Source: Candidatus Methylomirabilis sp.
GTDB taxonomy: Bacteria > Methylomirabilota > Methylomirabilia > Methylomirabilales > JACPAU01
Direction: 5' to 3'
Length of the DNA stretch: 40,160 nucleotides
NCBI GenBank assembly: GCA_036000645.1
Contig: DASYVA010000150.1
Location: 1 to 40,160, forward strand
The first letter of the stretch is position 1, and each line of letters begins with the position of its first letter. A model generated the notes under the pieces. The model saw only the letters and a list, made by a program, of their open reading frames with translations, did no database searches and was not told the origin of the DNA. Shown here piece after piece: positions 32,528 to 40,160 of the stretch. Position numbers and translations under genes: made by a program.

Positions 32528-33873
32528 CGCCGCCCCGCCTGCGCGACCGCCTCCTCGGCCTTCCGGCGCGACGCCTCGAGGAGCGCCGCGGCGGCCGCGG
32601 GGTTGTGGACCCCCCGGCCCCCCCGCACGAGGGCGAGCGCCTCCCGAGCCTCCCGCGCCAGCGCCTCGGCCTCCGGGACCCGGCGGCCGGCCCGGCGCGC
32701 AGCCCCGACCGCCGCGTCGGCACGCTTGAGAGTATCGCCTGCCCCGGCCGCCTCCCGATCGAGCCCGCTCGTCCACTCCCGGAGGAACTCGAGGTAGGCG
32801 ACGTCGTGGCAGGCGACACACTTGGTGCCGACCGCCCGGCGCGAGTGCCGCTGCGTGAAGTCGTGGCACCCCGTGCAGGAGACGGCGGCGGCCATGCTGT
32901 TCGGCTCGACCTTCACCAGGGCCGTCTGCGTCTCCCCCCGGTAGAAGGCGCTCTGGAGGCGATGACACGCCTCGCAGCGATCGTTCTGGGGATTGTGGTG
33001 GCAGCCGGTGCAGGTGGCGGCCGTGGCGGTGACGGCCTTGTGGACCTCCGGGGAGTGGCAGGCAGTGCAGACCGCGCCGAACTCGGTCACGTGCCGGGCG
33101 TGGGGCACCCTCTGTTTCCCGAAGGCGACCGTCTCGGGGAGCCTGACCCCCGCCCGCTCATGGCAGAGCACCGCGCAGTAGCCGCCCCGGACGAGCGCGT
33201 CCTCGGTCCGGGCCGGCGATGCGCCCAGCAGGGCGAATGCCTCGTCGAGCCACCCGTTGGCGACCTTGAGGAGATCCGCGGCGTAGAAGACGTTGTGCAC
33301 GCCCCGGCCGAGCGCCACGAACTCGACGTTGAAGGCGGCGTCCGCGACCAGCCGCTCCGCGCGCGCCCGCTTCGGCTCCTTCGGATCGGCCTTGACGAGG
33401 GCGGCGCGCGCGCCCTCGAGCTTCGGGGCAAGCACTTCCCGCATCCGGGTCAGGGTCTGCTGCCATCGCTCGAGCATGCCGCGGTACCGCTCCCCGTGGC
33501 AGCCGAGGCAGGCCTGCTCGCTCGGCCGGAAGGTCTGCCCGACGATCCCGGCCCGGCTCCCCGGCTCCTTGGGCACGATGTGGCAGGCCACGCACTCCAC
33601 GCGCACCTGGAACATGTGGCTCGGGATCATGGGGGTCCCTCGCCCCCCCATCCCCAGGTACATGAGGAGGACCCCCCGGTGTTTGCCCTCGTGGCAGTTG
33701 CCGCATGGGAGCTCGCCCGCCCGGTGGGGGGTCGGCGAGGGCGGGGGCTCGGCCGGCGCGGGGGGCCGCAGGGAGGGCCGGGGACCCTGGGCCAGCAGGA
33801 CGGGAGGGCCGGACCGGGCGAGGACCCCAGCCATGAGGCCGCCCACCGCGAGGAGCAGCAGCGACCGCCTCAC
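32524..33873 (-). CDS. Nine-heme periplasmic cytochrome c (eight CxxCH and one CX3CH)
   Basis: 449 residues with a signal peptide (RRSLLLLAVGGLMAGVLA) and a Pro-rich linker. Canonical heme motifs are CGNCH, CVACH, CLGCH, CTACH, CTGCH, CEACH, CTGCH and CVACH; a ninth, CAVLCH, has three residues between the cysteines. The middle of the protein (about 115-230) is a heme-free helical insert, and the C-terminal 90 residues are Ala/Arg/Glu-rich helix. I know no exact family. GTG at 33873 overlaps the upstream stop in GTGA. It likely takes electrons from the NapC-like protein encoded just before. Confidence 0.8.
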   Translation of the reverse strand: MRRSLLLLAVGGLMAGVLARSGPPVLLAQGPRPSLRPPAPAEPPPSPTPHRAGELPCGNCHEGKHRGVLLMYLGMGGRGTPMIPSHMFQVRVECVACHIVPKEPGSRAGIVGQTFRPSEQACLGCHGERYRGMLERWQQTLTRMREVLAPKLEGARAALVKADPKEPKRARAERLVADAAFNVEFVALGRGVHNVFYAADLLKVANGWLDEAFALLGASPARTEDALVRGGYCAVLCHERAGVRLPETVAFGKQRVPHARHVTEFGAVCTACHSPEVHKAVTATAATCTGCHHNPQNDRCEACHRLQSAFYRGETQTALVKVEPNSMAAAVSCTGCHDFTQRHSRRAVGTKCVACHDVAYLEFLREWTSGLDREAAGAGDTLKRADAAVGAARRAGRRVPEAEALAREAREALALVRGGRGVHNPAAAAALLEASRRKAEEAVAQAGRR

Positions 33874-34784
33874 CGGGCCGTGACCTCCCCCCGCAGGGCG
33901 CCGCCCGGGCCAGCCGAGGCCACGGGAATCCCGATCGGCGGCGGAAGCTGGTGCCGGATCTCGGTATGGCACCGCGCGCACTCGATGTTGTGCCCGGCCA
34001 CGTGGAAGTCGTGGAGGAAGGGCGTGTCGCCGTAACGGTCGAGCTTCTCCGGCTGATTGTGGCAGGTAAAGCAGCGCTCCCGTGGCGCTTCCCCCTCCCC
34101 CTGGATGACGTTCAGGTGGCACTTCTGGCAGGCGACACCGCGGCGGACCATCTCCTCGTGGCTGAACCGGACCGAGCCGACCAGGATCTCCCCCTTCGGC
34201 GGTTGGTGGCACCCGGTGCAGCCCGCGATCGGGCTCAGCTCCCGCCCGACCTTCATTCCTTTGAAGTGGCAGAGGAAGCAGGTGGACTCAGTAACCTCGA
34301 TGTGGGTCCCCACGACAATCTGCGAGTGGCAGCTCGTGCAGCGGAGCTGCCGGCCCCGCCGGACCTCCTCGAGGTGCGGGCGGTGGTCGAAGATGATGCC
34401 GCGCTTGTAGACGACTTTCCCTTCGAGGAGGCGCTGCGAGTGGCAGCCCGAGCGGAGGCAGCTCGCGTCCTCCACCTCGGCAAAGGGCTTGGAGCTGTAG
34501 GTCTGCGTGGCCCACTTTGCCACCTGGGCCAGAGCCTGGTACTTGACCCAGAGGGAGTCGCGGAAGCCGGGCGGGTAGTGGCACTCCACGCAGGTCACCG
34601 CATTGTGCTTGGAGGTCTTCCAGGCCGCCACGTAGGGCTTCATGATGTGGCAGGAGTTGCAGAGGAGGGGGCTTGTGCTCACATGGTAGAGGCCGGCCAG
34701 GGCAACGCTCCCCAGCGCCAGGAGGGCCGCCGCGACGATCAGCAGGAGGCGTCTGCGGTGGCGGGCGGGCAGCCGGTCGGTCAC
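33870..34784 (-). CDS. NapC/NirT-like nine-heme membrane cytochrome c (one CX4CH)
   Basis: 304 residues with one N-terminal membrane helix (about 12-33) after a basic lead, and then CNSCHIMKPYVAAWKTSKH, the opening of NapC/NrfH quinol dehydrogenases. Heme motifs: CNSCH, CVECH, CLRSGCH (four residues between cysteines), CTSCH, CFLCH, CTGCH, CQKCH, CFTCH and CARCH. NapC proteins have four hemes, so this is an extended form. It could oxidise or reduce the quinone pool and pass electrons to soluble multiheme proteins. GTG at 34784 overlaps the stop before it. Confidence 0.85.
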   Translation of the reverse strand: MTDRLPARHRRRLLLIVAAALLALGSVALAGLYHVSTSPLLCNSCHIMKPYVAAWKTSKHNAVTCVECHYPPGFRDSLWVKYQALAQVAKWATQTYSSKPFAEVEDASCLRSGCHSQRLLEGKVVYKRGIIFDHRPHLEEVRRGRQLRCTSCHSQIVVGTHIEVTESTCFLCHFKGMKVGRELSPIAGCTGCHQPPKGEILVGSVRFSHEEMVRRGVACQKCHLNVIQGEGEAPRERCFTCHNQPEKLDRYGDTPFLHDFHVAGHNIECARCHTEIRHQLPPPIGIPVASAGPGGALRGEVTAR

Positions 34785-36934
34785 CGGGCCTCCTCCCCCG
34801 AAGCGCCACCCCCCACTTCCCGTGCCCCCCCCGCCCGCAGGATCTCCTCCAGCTCGGCGGGATGCTCCCTGGCCATCTGCTCCCCGGTGAGCGTCCCCGA
34901 GAGCCAGACCCGGCTCATCGGGTAGACGTCGGGCCGGAAGATGACGCTGTAGAAGTGCCAGACCAGGATCGCGAGGGTCGCCAGCCAGGCCTCGTAATAG
35001 TGGATAACGGTGGCGAGGTCAATGCTCCAGAGGGGCCAGCGCCTGAGGACCACGGTCTGGAACCACATGATGACGCCGGTGGCGGCCATCACGGCCGTGC
35101 CCCAGACGACCGCCCAGTACTCGAGCTTCTCCACGTAGCTGAACCGGTGGAAACGGGGCCTCTCCGCGCATAACCCGAGGTTGAAGGCCACAAGCCCCCA
35201 CGCCTCCCGCAGGTCCCGCCACCGGGGGCGCATGGCTCGGAGCTGGGTGCGACCCCGCCGCGTGCCAAGGAGGTAAACCAGGTGGTAGAGGCCCCCCGCC
35301 ATCAGCACCACGCCCGCGATGCGGTGGGCCCAGGAGCGGATGGCGTACCCCCCCTCGATCCAGACCAGAGGCCGGGCCCACCAGGCCTCCGGAAACTTCA
35401 GGGCGAAGCCGGTGAGGACCAAGACGAGGAACGCGGTGAGGAGGACGCCGTGCTGAATCCGCTCGCCCACGGTCAGGCGCGTGAAGAGCCGCCGCGCCAC
35501 CTCGACGGGCACGGGAGGCTCGGTCCCCTCCCCTCGCACGTCCGCGCGCCAGCGCTCGCGGAGGCGCGTTAGGAAGTCCAGCCCGTTGTGCAGGCTCATC
35601 CCCCCGATGGTGACCAGGATGATCCCGAGGTAGATCCGGCGCACGAGGGCTACCCAGGGGTGCTCCCCGAACCCCGGTCCGACGTGAATCCGCGCGCTCG
35701 CAAGCTGCACGCCGGCCCCCGGGTGGCACTGGCCGCAGGTCCCGGCGAGGTTCGCCGGGTGAATCGTGGAGCGGGGATCGGAGGAGGGAAAGATGTTGTG
35801 CGTCCCATGGCAGCTCGCGCAGTTCGCCACCACGGGCGACCCCCCCCGCACGGCCAGGCCGTGGAAGCTGTCGAAGAACGTCCCGGCCCGCCGCGCCGCC
35901 AGACCGAACTCCTCGATCACCGGGGTCGCCTTATGGCACGCCGCGCAGGTCGTGGAGACCGCGAGGGGCGCGACGGGCGACCCGGGGGCGCGGGTGGCGG
36001 TGATCCCGTGCTCGCCGTGGCAGTCGGTGCAGCTCGGCGCTGCGAAGATCCCCCGGGAGACCGCCTCCCCGTGCACGCTGGTCCGGAACTGGGCGGCTTC
36101 ATCCGTGTGGCAGTGGCTGCAGGTCACCGGCACGTTGCGCTTGAAGATGGTCGAGGCCGGATCGGCCGCCCGGAGGATTTCGTGTCCGCCGTGACAGTCG
36201 GTGCAGGTGGCGGCCTTCAGGTTTCCCTGCTCCCGGATGGCCCGGCCGTGGACGCTCTGCTCGAAGAGCGCCACGACCCGCGGCCGGGCGATCCGCTCCT
36301 CCCGGATCACCTTCGGATCGGCGTGGCAGATGGCGCACGTCTCATGGATGCGGCTCCGGTGGGTGGGCGAGGCCGGGTCCCGGCGGGATTTCACGGCGTG
36401 GGCCGTGTGGCAGGTGGCGCAGGTGGGCAGGGTCCGCTTCCCGTCTCCCCGGGCGGTCGCGTGGATGCTGGCCGCGACGGCCGTCGCGGCGCGCCGGTGG
36501 CAGGTCGCGCAGATCGCGCTGCCGTCCGCGGCCGCCGGCCGGATCTGATGGCTGCCGTGGCAGGCGACGCAGGCGCCGCTCGCGCCCCCGCCCCCGAGCC
36601 TGGCGTGCACGCTCCCCGGCACCTCCTCGTGGGGCTGTGCGTGGCAGGTCTCGCAGCGAACGGGCGGCAACTGCGCCTCGTGGGGGGCCGTGGCCGTCGC
36701 ATGGCAGGCCGCGCATTCGAGCCGGCCGTGCGCGGAGATCCGGAGCGCTCCCTGATCCACGAAGACCGACGCGGACTGCCCGCGCGCCGGCGCCTCTCGC
36801 TTGAGGTCCCGGTCCGCGTGGCAGCCCAGGCACTCCTCTGCGGCGGGCGGGGGTTGAGCCCGGGCCTCTGCGCCCGCCACGAGCAGGGCCAGGAGCGCCA
36901 GGAGGAAGACTCTCTTCGTCAGGGCTTGTGGCAC
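34781..36934 (-). CDS. Thirteen-heme cytochrome c fused to a cytochrome b561-like membrane domain
   Basis: About 717 residues. A signal peptide (RVFLLALLALLVAGAEA) precedes roughly 440 residues with thirteen CxxCH motifs (from CLGCH to CGQCH), many followed by GxH or SxH distal histidines. The C-terminal 270 residues form a five-helix cytochrome b561/formate-dehydrogenase-gamma-like domain with histidines in ISLHNGLDF-like (GGMSLHNGLDF), GERIQHGVLL, SWAHRIAGV and LYHLVYL. Such a fusion could exchange electrons between quinone and a long heme chain within one polypeptide. GTG at 36934 is inferred: it lies inside the end of the c7 gene and gives a proper signal peptide. Confidence 0.85.
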   Translation of the reverse strand: MPQALTKRVFLLALLALLVAGAEARAQPPPAAEECLGCHADRDLKREAPARGQSASVFVDQGALRISAHGRLECAACHATATAPHEAQLPPVRCETCHAQPHEEVPGSVHARLGGGGASGACVACHGSHQIRPAAADGSAICATCHRRAATAVAASIHATARGDGKRTLPTCATCHTAHAVKSRRDPASPTHRSRIHETCAICHADPKVIREERIARPRVVALFEQSVHGRAIREQGNLKAATCTDCHGGHEILRAADPASTIFKRNVPVTCSHCHTDEAAQFRTSVHGEAVSRGIFAAPSCTDCHGEHGITATRAPGSPVAPLAVSTTCAACHKATPVIEEFGLAARRAGTFFDSFHGLAVRGGSPVVANCASCHGTHNIFPSSDPRSTIHPANLAGTCGQCHPGAGVQLASARIHVGPGFGEHPWVALVRRIYLGIILVTIGGMSLHNGLDFLTRLRERWRADVRGEGTEPPVPVEVARRLFTRLTVGERIQHGVLLTAFLVLVLTGFALKFPEAWWARPLVWIEGGYAIRSWAHRIAGVVLMAGGLYHLVYLLGTRRGRTQLRAMRPRWRDLREAWGLVAFNLGLCAERPRFHRFSYVEKLEYWAVVWGTAVMAATGVIMWFQTVVLRRWPLWSIDLATVIHYYEAWLATLAILVWHFYSVIFRPDVYPMSRVWLSGTLTGEQMAREHPAELEEILRAGGAREVGGGASGEEAR

Positions 36935-37272
36935 CTGTCGCAGGCGTCGATCGGGAAGACGACGGTCCCCGCGATCTGCTTCTTGCCGTCGTGGCAGGCC
37001 CCGCAGAATTTCCCCTCCTGGAGCGCCGCGAGCGTGATCGTCCCGGACTGGCCGCGCTTCATCTTGAAGACCTTCACATGGCACTCCGTGCACTTCTCCA
37101 CCTTCGCCCGGTGTTTCTCATGGCTGAAGGTGACCGGAGCCGGGCTGTCCTTGCCCTTCTCGAAGGTGAAGTCCGGGGGAACCTTGACCTGGGCGGCGCC
37201 CGGGGAGAAGGCCAGGAGCCCCATCCCGAACCCGACGGCAAGCGCGAGAACCCCGAAGCGCATGCACCGCAC
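36919..37272 (-). CDS. c7-type triheme periplasmic cytochrome
   Basis: 117 residues: signal peptide ending near GAAQ, then VTFSHEKHRAKVEKCTECH, CGACH and CDRCHKP at the very end. The SHxxH element before the first heme and three-heme count match cytochrome c7/c3-like proteins that carry electrons in the periplasm. GTG at 37272 is chosen since GGAGG lies 8 nt before it; ATG at 37263 is possible but poorly spaced. It overlaps the next gene by 16 nt. Confidence 0.88.
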   Translation of the reverse strand: MRCMRFGVLALAVGFGMGLLAFSPGAAQVKVPPDFTFEKGKDSPAPVTFSHEKHRAKVEKCTECHVKVFKMKRGQSGTITLAALQEGKFCGACHDGKKQIAGTVVFPIDACDRCHKP

Positions 37273-37295
37273 AGTCGGCTCCTCCCTCTTGGGGG

Positions 37296-37931
37296 TTACT
37301 GGGGTGACGCCGCGCTGGCGCTCCGGAGGAACCCGAGGAGGTTCCCCATCTCGTCGCGGGAAAAGCGCGGATAGAGCACGCCCCGCTCGGCCGCCACCGC
37401 CGCCATGCGCGGGGTGTGGGTCCACATCGTGGCGGCCCACGCCGCCGCCGAGGCGTAGTCGGCCCGGCGCGCGGCCAGGTCCGGGCCGATCTGGCCCCCC
37501 TCGCCCCGGAGACTGTGGCACTTGAGACAGCCCTTCCGGACCAGCACCACCTGGCCTTTCAGGGGATCCGGTGGGGGATCCCGGGCAGGCGCAGCCTGCA
37601 GATACGCCATCAGGTCGGCCATTTCCGCAACGCTCATCTGCGGCCACGGGGCCGCCTCCCGCCTGAACGCCGTGAACATCGCCGGGACGTGATTCCACAT
37701 CCGGCCCGCCAGCTCGAGCGCCCCCTGCGGCTTGCGGAGGTCCTCAAGGGCTGGCCCGGCCCCCGGATGGTCGCGGGGAAGGTGGCAGGCGGCGCACCAC
37801 TTGCTCGCGAAGAGGGTGCGGCCGCGCGCGGCGTTCCCTGGCGGCTCGGCGGGGCCCTGCGCGCCCGCCCCCGGCGGGACACAGAGCCCCGCACCGAGCA
37901 GGAGGGCCACGAGCGGTCGGACCGGCTTCAC
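37296..37931 (-). CDS. Diheme c-type cytochrome (bc-complex-associated)
   Basis: 211 residues with a signal peptide and two class I-type domains, each with one heme: CAACH at about 47 and CLKCH at about 134. Possible Met ligands lie in APWPQMS and later in the second domain. Start GTG overlaps the cytochrome b stop (GTGA). By position it serves as the cytochrome c1 substitute of the b/Rieske complex, since no classical c1 gene is seen. Confidence 0.88.
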   Translation of the reverse strand: MKPVRPLVALLLGAGLCVPPGAGAQGPAEPPGNAARGRTLFASKWCAACHLPRDHPGAGPALEDLRKPQGALELAGRMWNHVPAMFTAFRREAAPWPQMSVAEMADLMAYLQAAPARDPPPDPLKGQVVLVRKGCLKCHSLRGEGGQIGPDLAARRADYASAAAWAATMWTHTPRMAAVAAERGVLYPRFSRDEMGNLLGFLRSASAASPQ

Positions 37932-39025
37932 CTGGTCGCGCTCGCAGTGTAGCCGAGATACGTCAACGCAACCATGTACAGGATGAGGGCGATCCCGATC
38001 CCCGTGAAGAGGCGGGAGGGCTCCCCCCGCGCCGTCCGCCGGTCCAGGAACGGGATGAGCAACAGGAACAGCCCGCCCACCCCGAACCCCAGGACGCCGA
38101 CGATCTCTCCTTCGATGCCCAGGATCCTGGCCGGCAGGTACTTCAGGGTCTGGAACATGAACATGAAGTACCACTCGGGCTTGATCCCGACCGGGGCCGA
38201 GGCGAACGGGTCGGCCTTCTGGCCCAGCTCGGCAGGGAGGTAGGCGGCCAGGGCCGCCAGCGCGGCCAGGGCCGAGAGCCACCCCACCAGGTCCCGCAGG
38301 AGGAAGTTGGGGAAGAAGGGCATCGTGCCCCTGATCCCTGCCCGGCGTTCCACGGCCGGCGGAACGCTCATCCCATGCTTCTGGACCAGGAAGAGGTGGA
38401 GCCCCAGCAGCAGGGCCGCCACCGCCGGCAAGACCGCCACGTGGATCCCGTAGAAGCGCGTCAGGGTAGCCCCGGTGACCTCGTCCCCCCCCCGGAGCAG
38501 CCGCCGGAGGAACGGTCCGATCCCCGGGACGACCCCCGTGATTTCGGTCCCCACCTTCGTCGCGAAGTACGCGAGCTCGTTCCACGGCAGCAGGTAGCCC
38601 GTGAAGCCGAAGCCCATGGCGATGGCCATGAGGGCGATGCCCGAGAGCCAGGTGACCTCGCGCGGCGGCCGATACGCCTTGAGGAGCAGCACGCTGAAGA
38701 GGTGGAGGAAGATGGTGAAGATCATGAGGTTGGCCGCCCAGGAGTGGATCGACCGGATCAGCCAGCCGAACTCCACCTCCGCCATCAGGAACTGGACGGA
38801 CTCGTACGCCTCCTCCGCGCTGGGGCGGTAGTAGAAGAGCAGGAGAATCCCGGTCGCCACCTGGACCAGGAAGAGGAAGAGGGTCATCCCCCCCAGGTAG
38901 TACCAGACCGTGTGCCGGTGGACCGGGACTTCCTTCTTCTTGGCGAGCTTCTCCAGGCCGGCCAGGCCGATCCGCTCGTCGAGCCACAGCCACAGCCTGC
39001 CGTGCCCCTTGTCGAGGGTTCCCAT
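37928..39025 (-). CDS. Cytochrome b of a bc-type quinol:cytochrome c oxidoreductase
   Basis: 365 residues. The N-terminal b6-like part has the two histidine pairs of the b hemes (about [12 protein letters not shown] and FLHLFSV, then [10 protein letters not shown] and LLGLHLFLV) and GYLLPWNE. The quinol-oxidation loop motif PEWY appears in [19 protein letters not shown], followed by further helices, so the b6 and subunit IV parts are fused. It works with the Rieske protein encoded upstream. ATG at 39025 gives a normal N-terminus; AGGGAAGG lies upstream. Confidence 0.94.
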   Translation of the reverse strand: MGTLDKGHGRLWLWLDERIGLAGLEKLAKKKEVPVHRHTVWYYLGGMTLFLFLVQVATGILLLFYYRPSAEEAYESVQFLMAEVEFGWLIRSIHSWAANLMIFTIFLHLFSVLLLKAYRPPREVTWLSGIALMAIAMGFGFTGYLLPWNELAYFATKVGTEITGVVPGIGPFLRRLLRGGDEVTGATLTRFYGIHVAVLPAVAALLLGLHLFLVQKHGMSVPPAVERRAGIRGTMPFFPNFLLRDLVGWLSALAALAALAAYLPAELGQKADPFASAPVGIKPEWYFMFMFQTLKYLPARILGIEGEIVGVLGFGVGGLFLLLIPFLDRRTARGEPSRLFTGIGIALILYMVALTYLGYTASATR

Positions 39026-39164
39026 CTCTAGGCCTTCCCTCCGGGTCGAGACGCGAGCATGGCAAGGCTCGAGGGAGGAGCCGACCGGAGGCATACGCAA
39101 TTGTTTGAGGATCGGCGACGACTGAGAACGCAGCCAGGCGAAGCGTATCGGGCCGGAGGCATCC
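39026..39164. other. 139-nt spacer inside the bc operon, no gene
   Basis: This is the only sizeable gap in an otherwise overlapping gene row. It contains GCCTCCGGCCCGATACGC and, some 60 nt later, TATGCCTCCGGTCGGCTCC on the minus strand, a weak direct repeat, plus a locally less GC-rich stretch (CAAACAATTGCG). No sigma-54-type element or good coding frame is visible. It may hold an internal promoter, processing site or short intergenic repeat. Confidence 0.4.
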
Positions 39165-39620
39165 TCAGGCGCCCTTGCTCACCACGATCTGGTTTCCCCG
39201 CGCGTTCACGACAAAGGCGTCGAGGGGCCGGGGGGGAGGCCCGGCGATGTTCCTGCCGGTCAGGTCGAAGTGACCGTTGTGGCAGGCGCACCAGATGTGG
39301 CTGAGGTCCGGGCGGTACTGCACCGTGCAGTTCAGGTGGGTGCAAACGGCGGAGAACGCGCGGAGCTCCCCGGCCGGCGTCCGGACCAGGATCCCGGGGC
39401 GGTTCCCGAACTTGAAGATCTGCCCCGTGTTCGGCTTCACGTCCTCAGGCTTGATCGGCAGCGTCACCGTGCCCGCCGCGGACTCGCCGACCGCGGGGGG
39501 GATCAGGTAGCGGCCGACGGGGTACAGGACCGAGAGCAGGAACGCCCCGGCGCTCGTGCCGAGGAACCAGTTGAGGAATCCCCTCCGGGTCTCCCCCGAA
39601 TGCCGCACCGCCTCAGCCAT
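39165..39620 (-). CDS. Rieske iron-sulfur protein of the bc-type complex
   Basis: 151 residues: twin-arginine-like start [20 protein letters not shown] with an anchor helix, then a Rieske domain with CTHLNC and CACHNGHFD, giving the Cys-His/Cys-His ligands of the 2Fe-2S cluster and the stabilising cysteines. The GPPPRPLD proline loop follows. It takes the first electron from quinol. ATG at 39620 overlaps the preceding stop by 8 nt. Confidence 0.94.
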   Translation of the reverse strand: MAEAVRHSGETRRGFLNWFLGTSAGAFLLSVLYPVGRYLIPPAVGESAAGTVTLPIKPEDVKPNTGQIFKFGNRPGILVRTPAGELRAFSAVCTHLNCTVQYRPDLSHIWCACHNGHFDLTGRNIAGPPPRPLDAFVVNARGNQIVVSKGA

Positions 39621-40160
39621 CCCCTCCCCCTTCCCGAGCCCCCCCGCCCCGGGCGAGGGCGCGGCGATCCACCTGCCGGATCTTGAGCACGAGGCCCACG
39701 ATGAGGGCCAGGATGACCCCCAGTGAGACCGCGAGCCCCTTGCGGCGGAACTGGAGCTCCTCGAGCGCCCGCACCCCGCGGGCGTAGGCCTTCGCGCTGA
39801 TCGCGAGCCCCGCCTCCGCCTCCTGCTTCACCGCCTCGACCGTGAAGGCATGGACGGCCGCGCGCGCCTTGACCAGGGCATCCGTGGCGCCCTTCAGCTC
39901 GAACTGGGCCTGGCTGACCTCCATCCCGGCGTGCTCGGCCTGCAGCAGGATCGTGCGGGCCTTGTCGGTCTCGCCTCGGAGGCCGTCAATCAGCGCCCGC
40001 ATATCGGCAGCGCCCTTCCCGCCCTTGTCCCCGGCGGCGTGGCAGGCGGCACACACGGCCCCCTCCCCCAGCCCCAACATCTCGTCGCTCGCCTCCTTGA
40101 TCTCATGGTTCTCATGACAGGTCGCGCACCCGGGGGCCCCCAGCTGGGTGAAGACCTTGG
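39613..40160 (-). CDS. Multiheme cytochrome c with C-terminal membrane anchor (5' end beyond the window)
   Basis: 182 codons are visible, open to the right edge. Two heme motifs are seen, CATCH and CAACH, then a helical segment of about 90 residues with heptad-like Ala/Leu/Glu content and a single membrane helix (LAVSLGVILALIVGLVL) followed by KIRQVDRRALARGGG. More hemes are expected before the edge. It probably belongs to the b/Rieske complex as its electron acceptor subunit. The internal ATG at 40080 is not the start, because the first heme motif lies upstream of it in the same frame. Confidence 0.85.
   Translation of the reverse strand, partial: KVFTQLGAPGCATCHENHEIKEASDEMLGLGEGAVCAACHAAGDKGGKGAADMRALIDGLRGETDKARTILLQAEHAGMEVSQAQFELKGATDALVKARAAVHAFTVEAVKQEAEAGLAISAKAYARGVRALEELQFRRKGLAVSLGVILALIVGLVLKIRQVDRRALARGGGAREGGGDG

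Noticed and set aside
32524-34212. A 562-codon version of the nine-heme protein
   Set aside because: The additional 113 codons overlap the NapC-like gene and lack similarity; GTG at 33873 gives a proper signal peptide.
1-40160. CRISPR arrays, tRNA/rRNA genes, transposases, phage genes, attachment sites
   Set aside because: Spacers were scanned for direct repeats, tRNA-like cloverleaf sequence and transposase motifs; none was convincing.

Overview
This 40.2 kb window is strongly GC-rich, and every gene I can support lies on the minus strand, so genes are read from high to low coordinates. The content suggests a deep-branching, GC-rich respiratory bacterium: an alternative complex III, a separate cytochrome b/Rieske complex with many multiheme c-type cytochromes, a porin-cytochrome conduit and a ba3-type oxidase. 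Methylomirabilota/Rokubacteria-like lineages fit this picture, but that placement is inference and no marker gene here proves it. No tRNA, rRNA, CRISPR array, insertion sequence or phage gene was seen.

Layout in transcription order. (A) 40160-31676: a multiheme cytochrome (cut by the window edge), Rieske protein, cytochrome b, a diheme cytochrome, a c7-like triheme protein, a 13-heme/cytochrome-b561-like protein, a NapC-like nine-heme protein, another nine-heme protein and a VKOR-thioredoxin protein. (B) 31548-20421: a sigma-54-type promoter, then an MtrA/DmsE-like decaheme cytochrome, an MtrB/PioB-like outer-membrane barrel, a monoheme cytochrome and the alternative complex III genes actA-B-C-D-F-E. 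(C) 20359-15909: a sigma-54-type promoter, a GNAT protein and a GNAT/acyl-CoA-synthetase fusion. (D) 15733-12433: a sigma-54-type promoter, then small membrane or secreted proteins, a methyltransferase-like membrane protein, DUF2933, YHS, SHOCT, Met-rich and DUF5676 proteins, which look like a metal (probably copper) handling set. (E) 12058-11294: a lycopene-cyclase-domain membrane protein. (F) 11097-8494: DUF302, OsmC, a glutaredoxin-like protein disulfide oxidoreductase and two YeeE/YedE half-transporters. (G) 8236-610: a sigma-54-type promoter, then an HlyD/MacA adaptor, FtsX-type permease, ATPase, ferritin-like protein, ba3 oxidase subunits IIa, II and I, and an SLC13 transporter. (H) 487-1: a sigma-54-type promoter and the start of a zinc alcohol dehydrogenase.

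The most notable observation is selenocysteine. Four genes each carry one in-frame TGA exactly where the family has a conserved, functionally important cysteine: GC-TSGHG in the first YeeE protein, G(Y/F)C-PGT in the second, CPYC in the glutaredoxin-like protein and YWCPxC in the VKOR-thioredoxin protein. In each case the homologous reading frame continues beyond TGA to a normal stop, and three of the four have a clear GC-rich hairpin 12-20 nt downstream. Conventional gene callers would split or truncate all four. Three of them sit together in operon F, which looks like a sulfur or selenium uptake and thiol-relay operon built around Sec.

A second observation is a local regulon. Five intergenic regions contain a perfectly spaced -24/-12 element of the form TGGCA(T/G)-N5-(T/G)TGC, and upstream of each lies a dyad related to TGGGRCA-N4-TGCCCCA. 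One NtrC-family activator may therefore control the ACIII/porin-cytochrome operon, the oxidase operon, the acetylation genes, the metal-handling set and the alcohol dehydrogenase. The activator and the selenocysteine machinery are not in this window.
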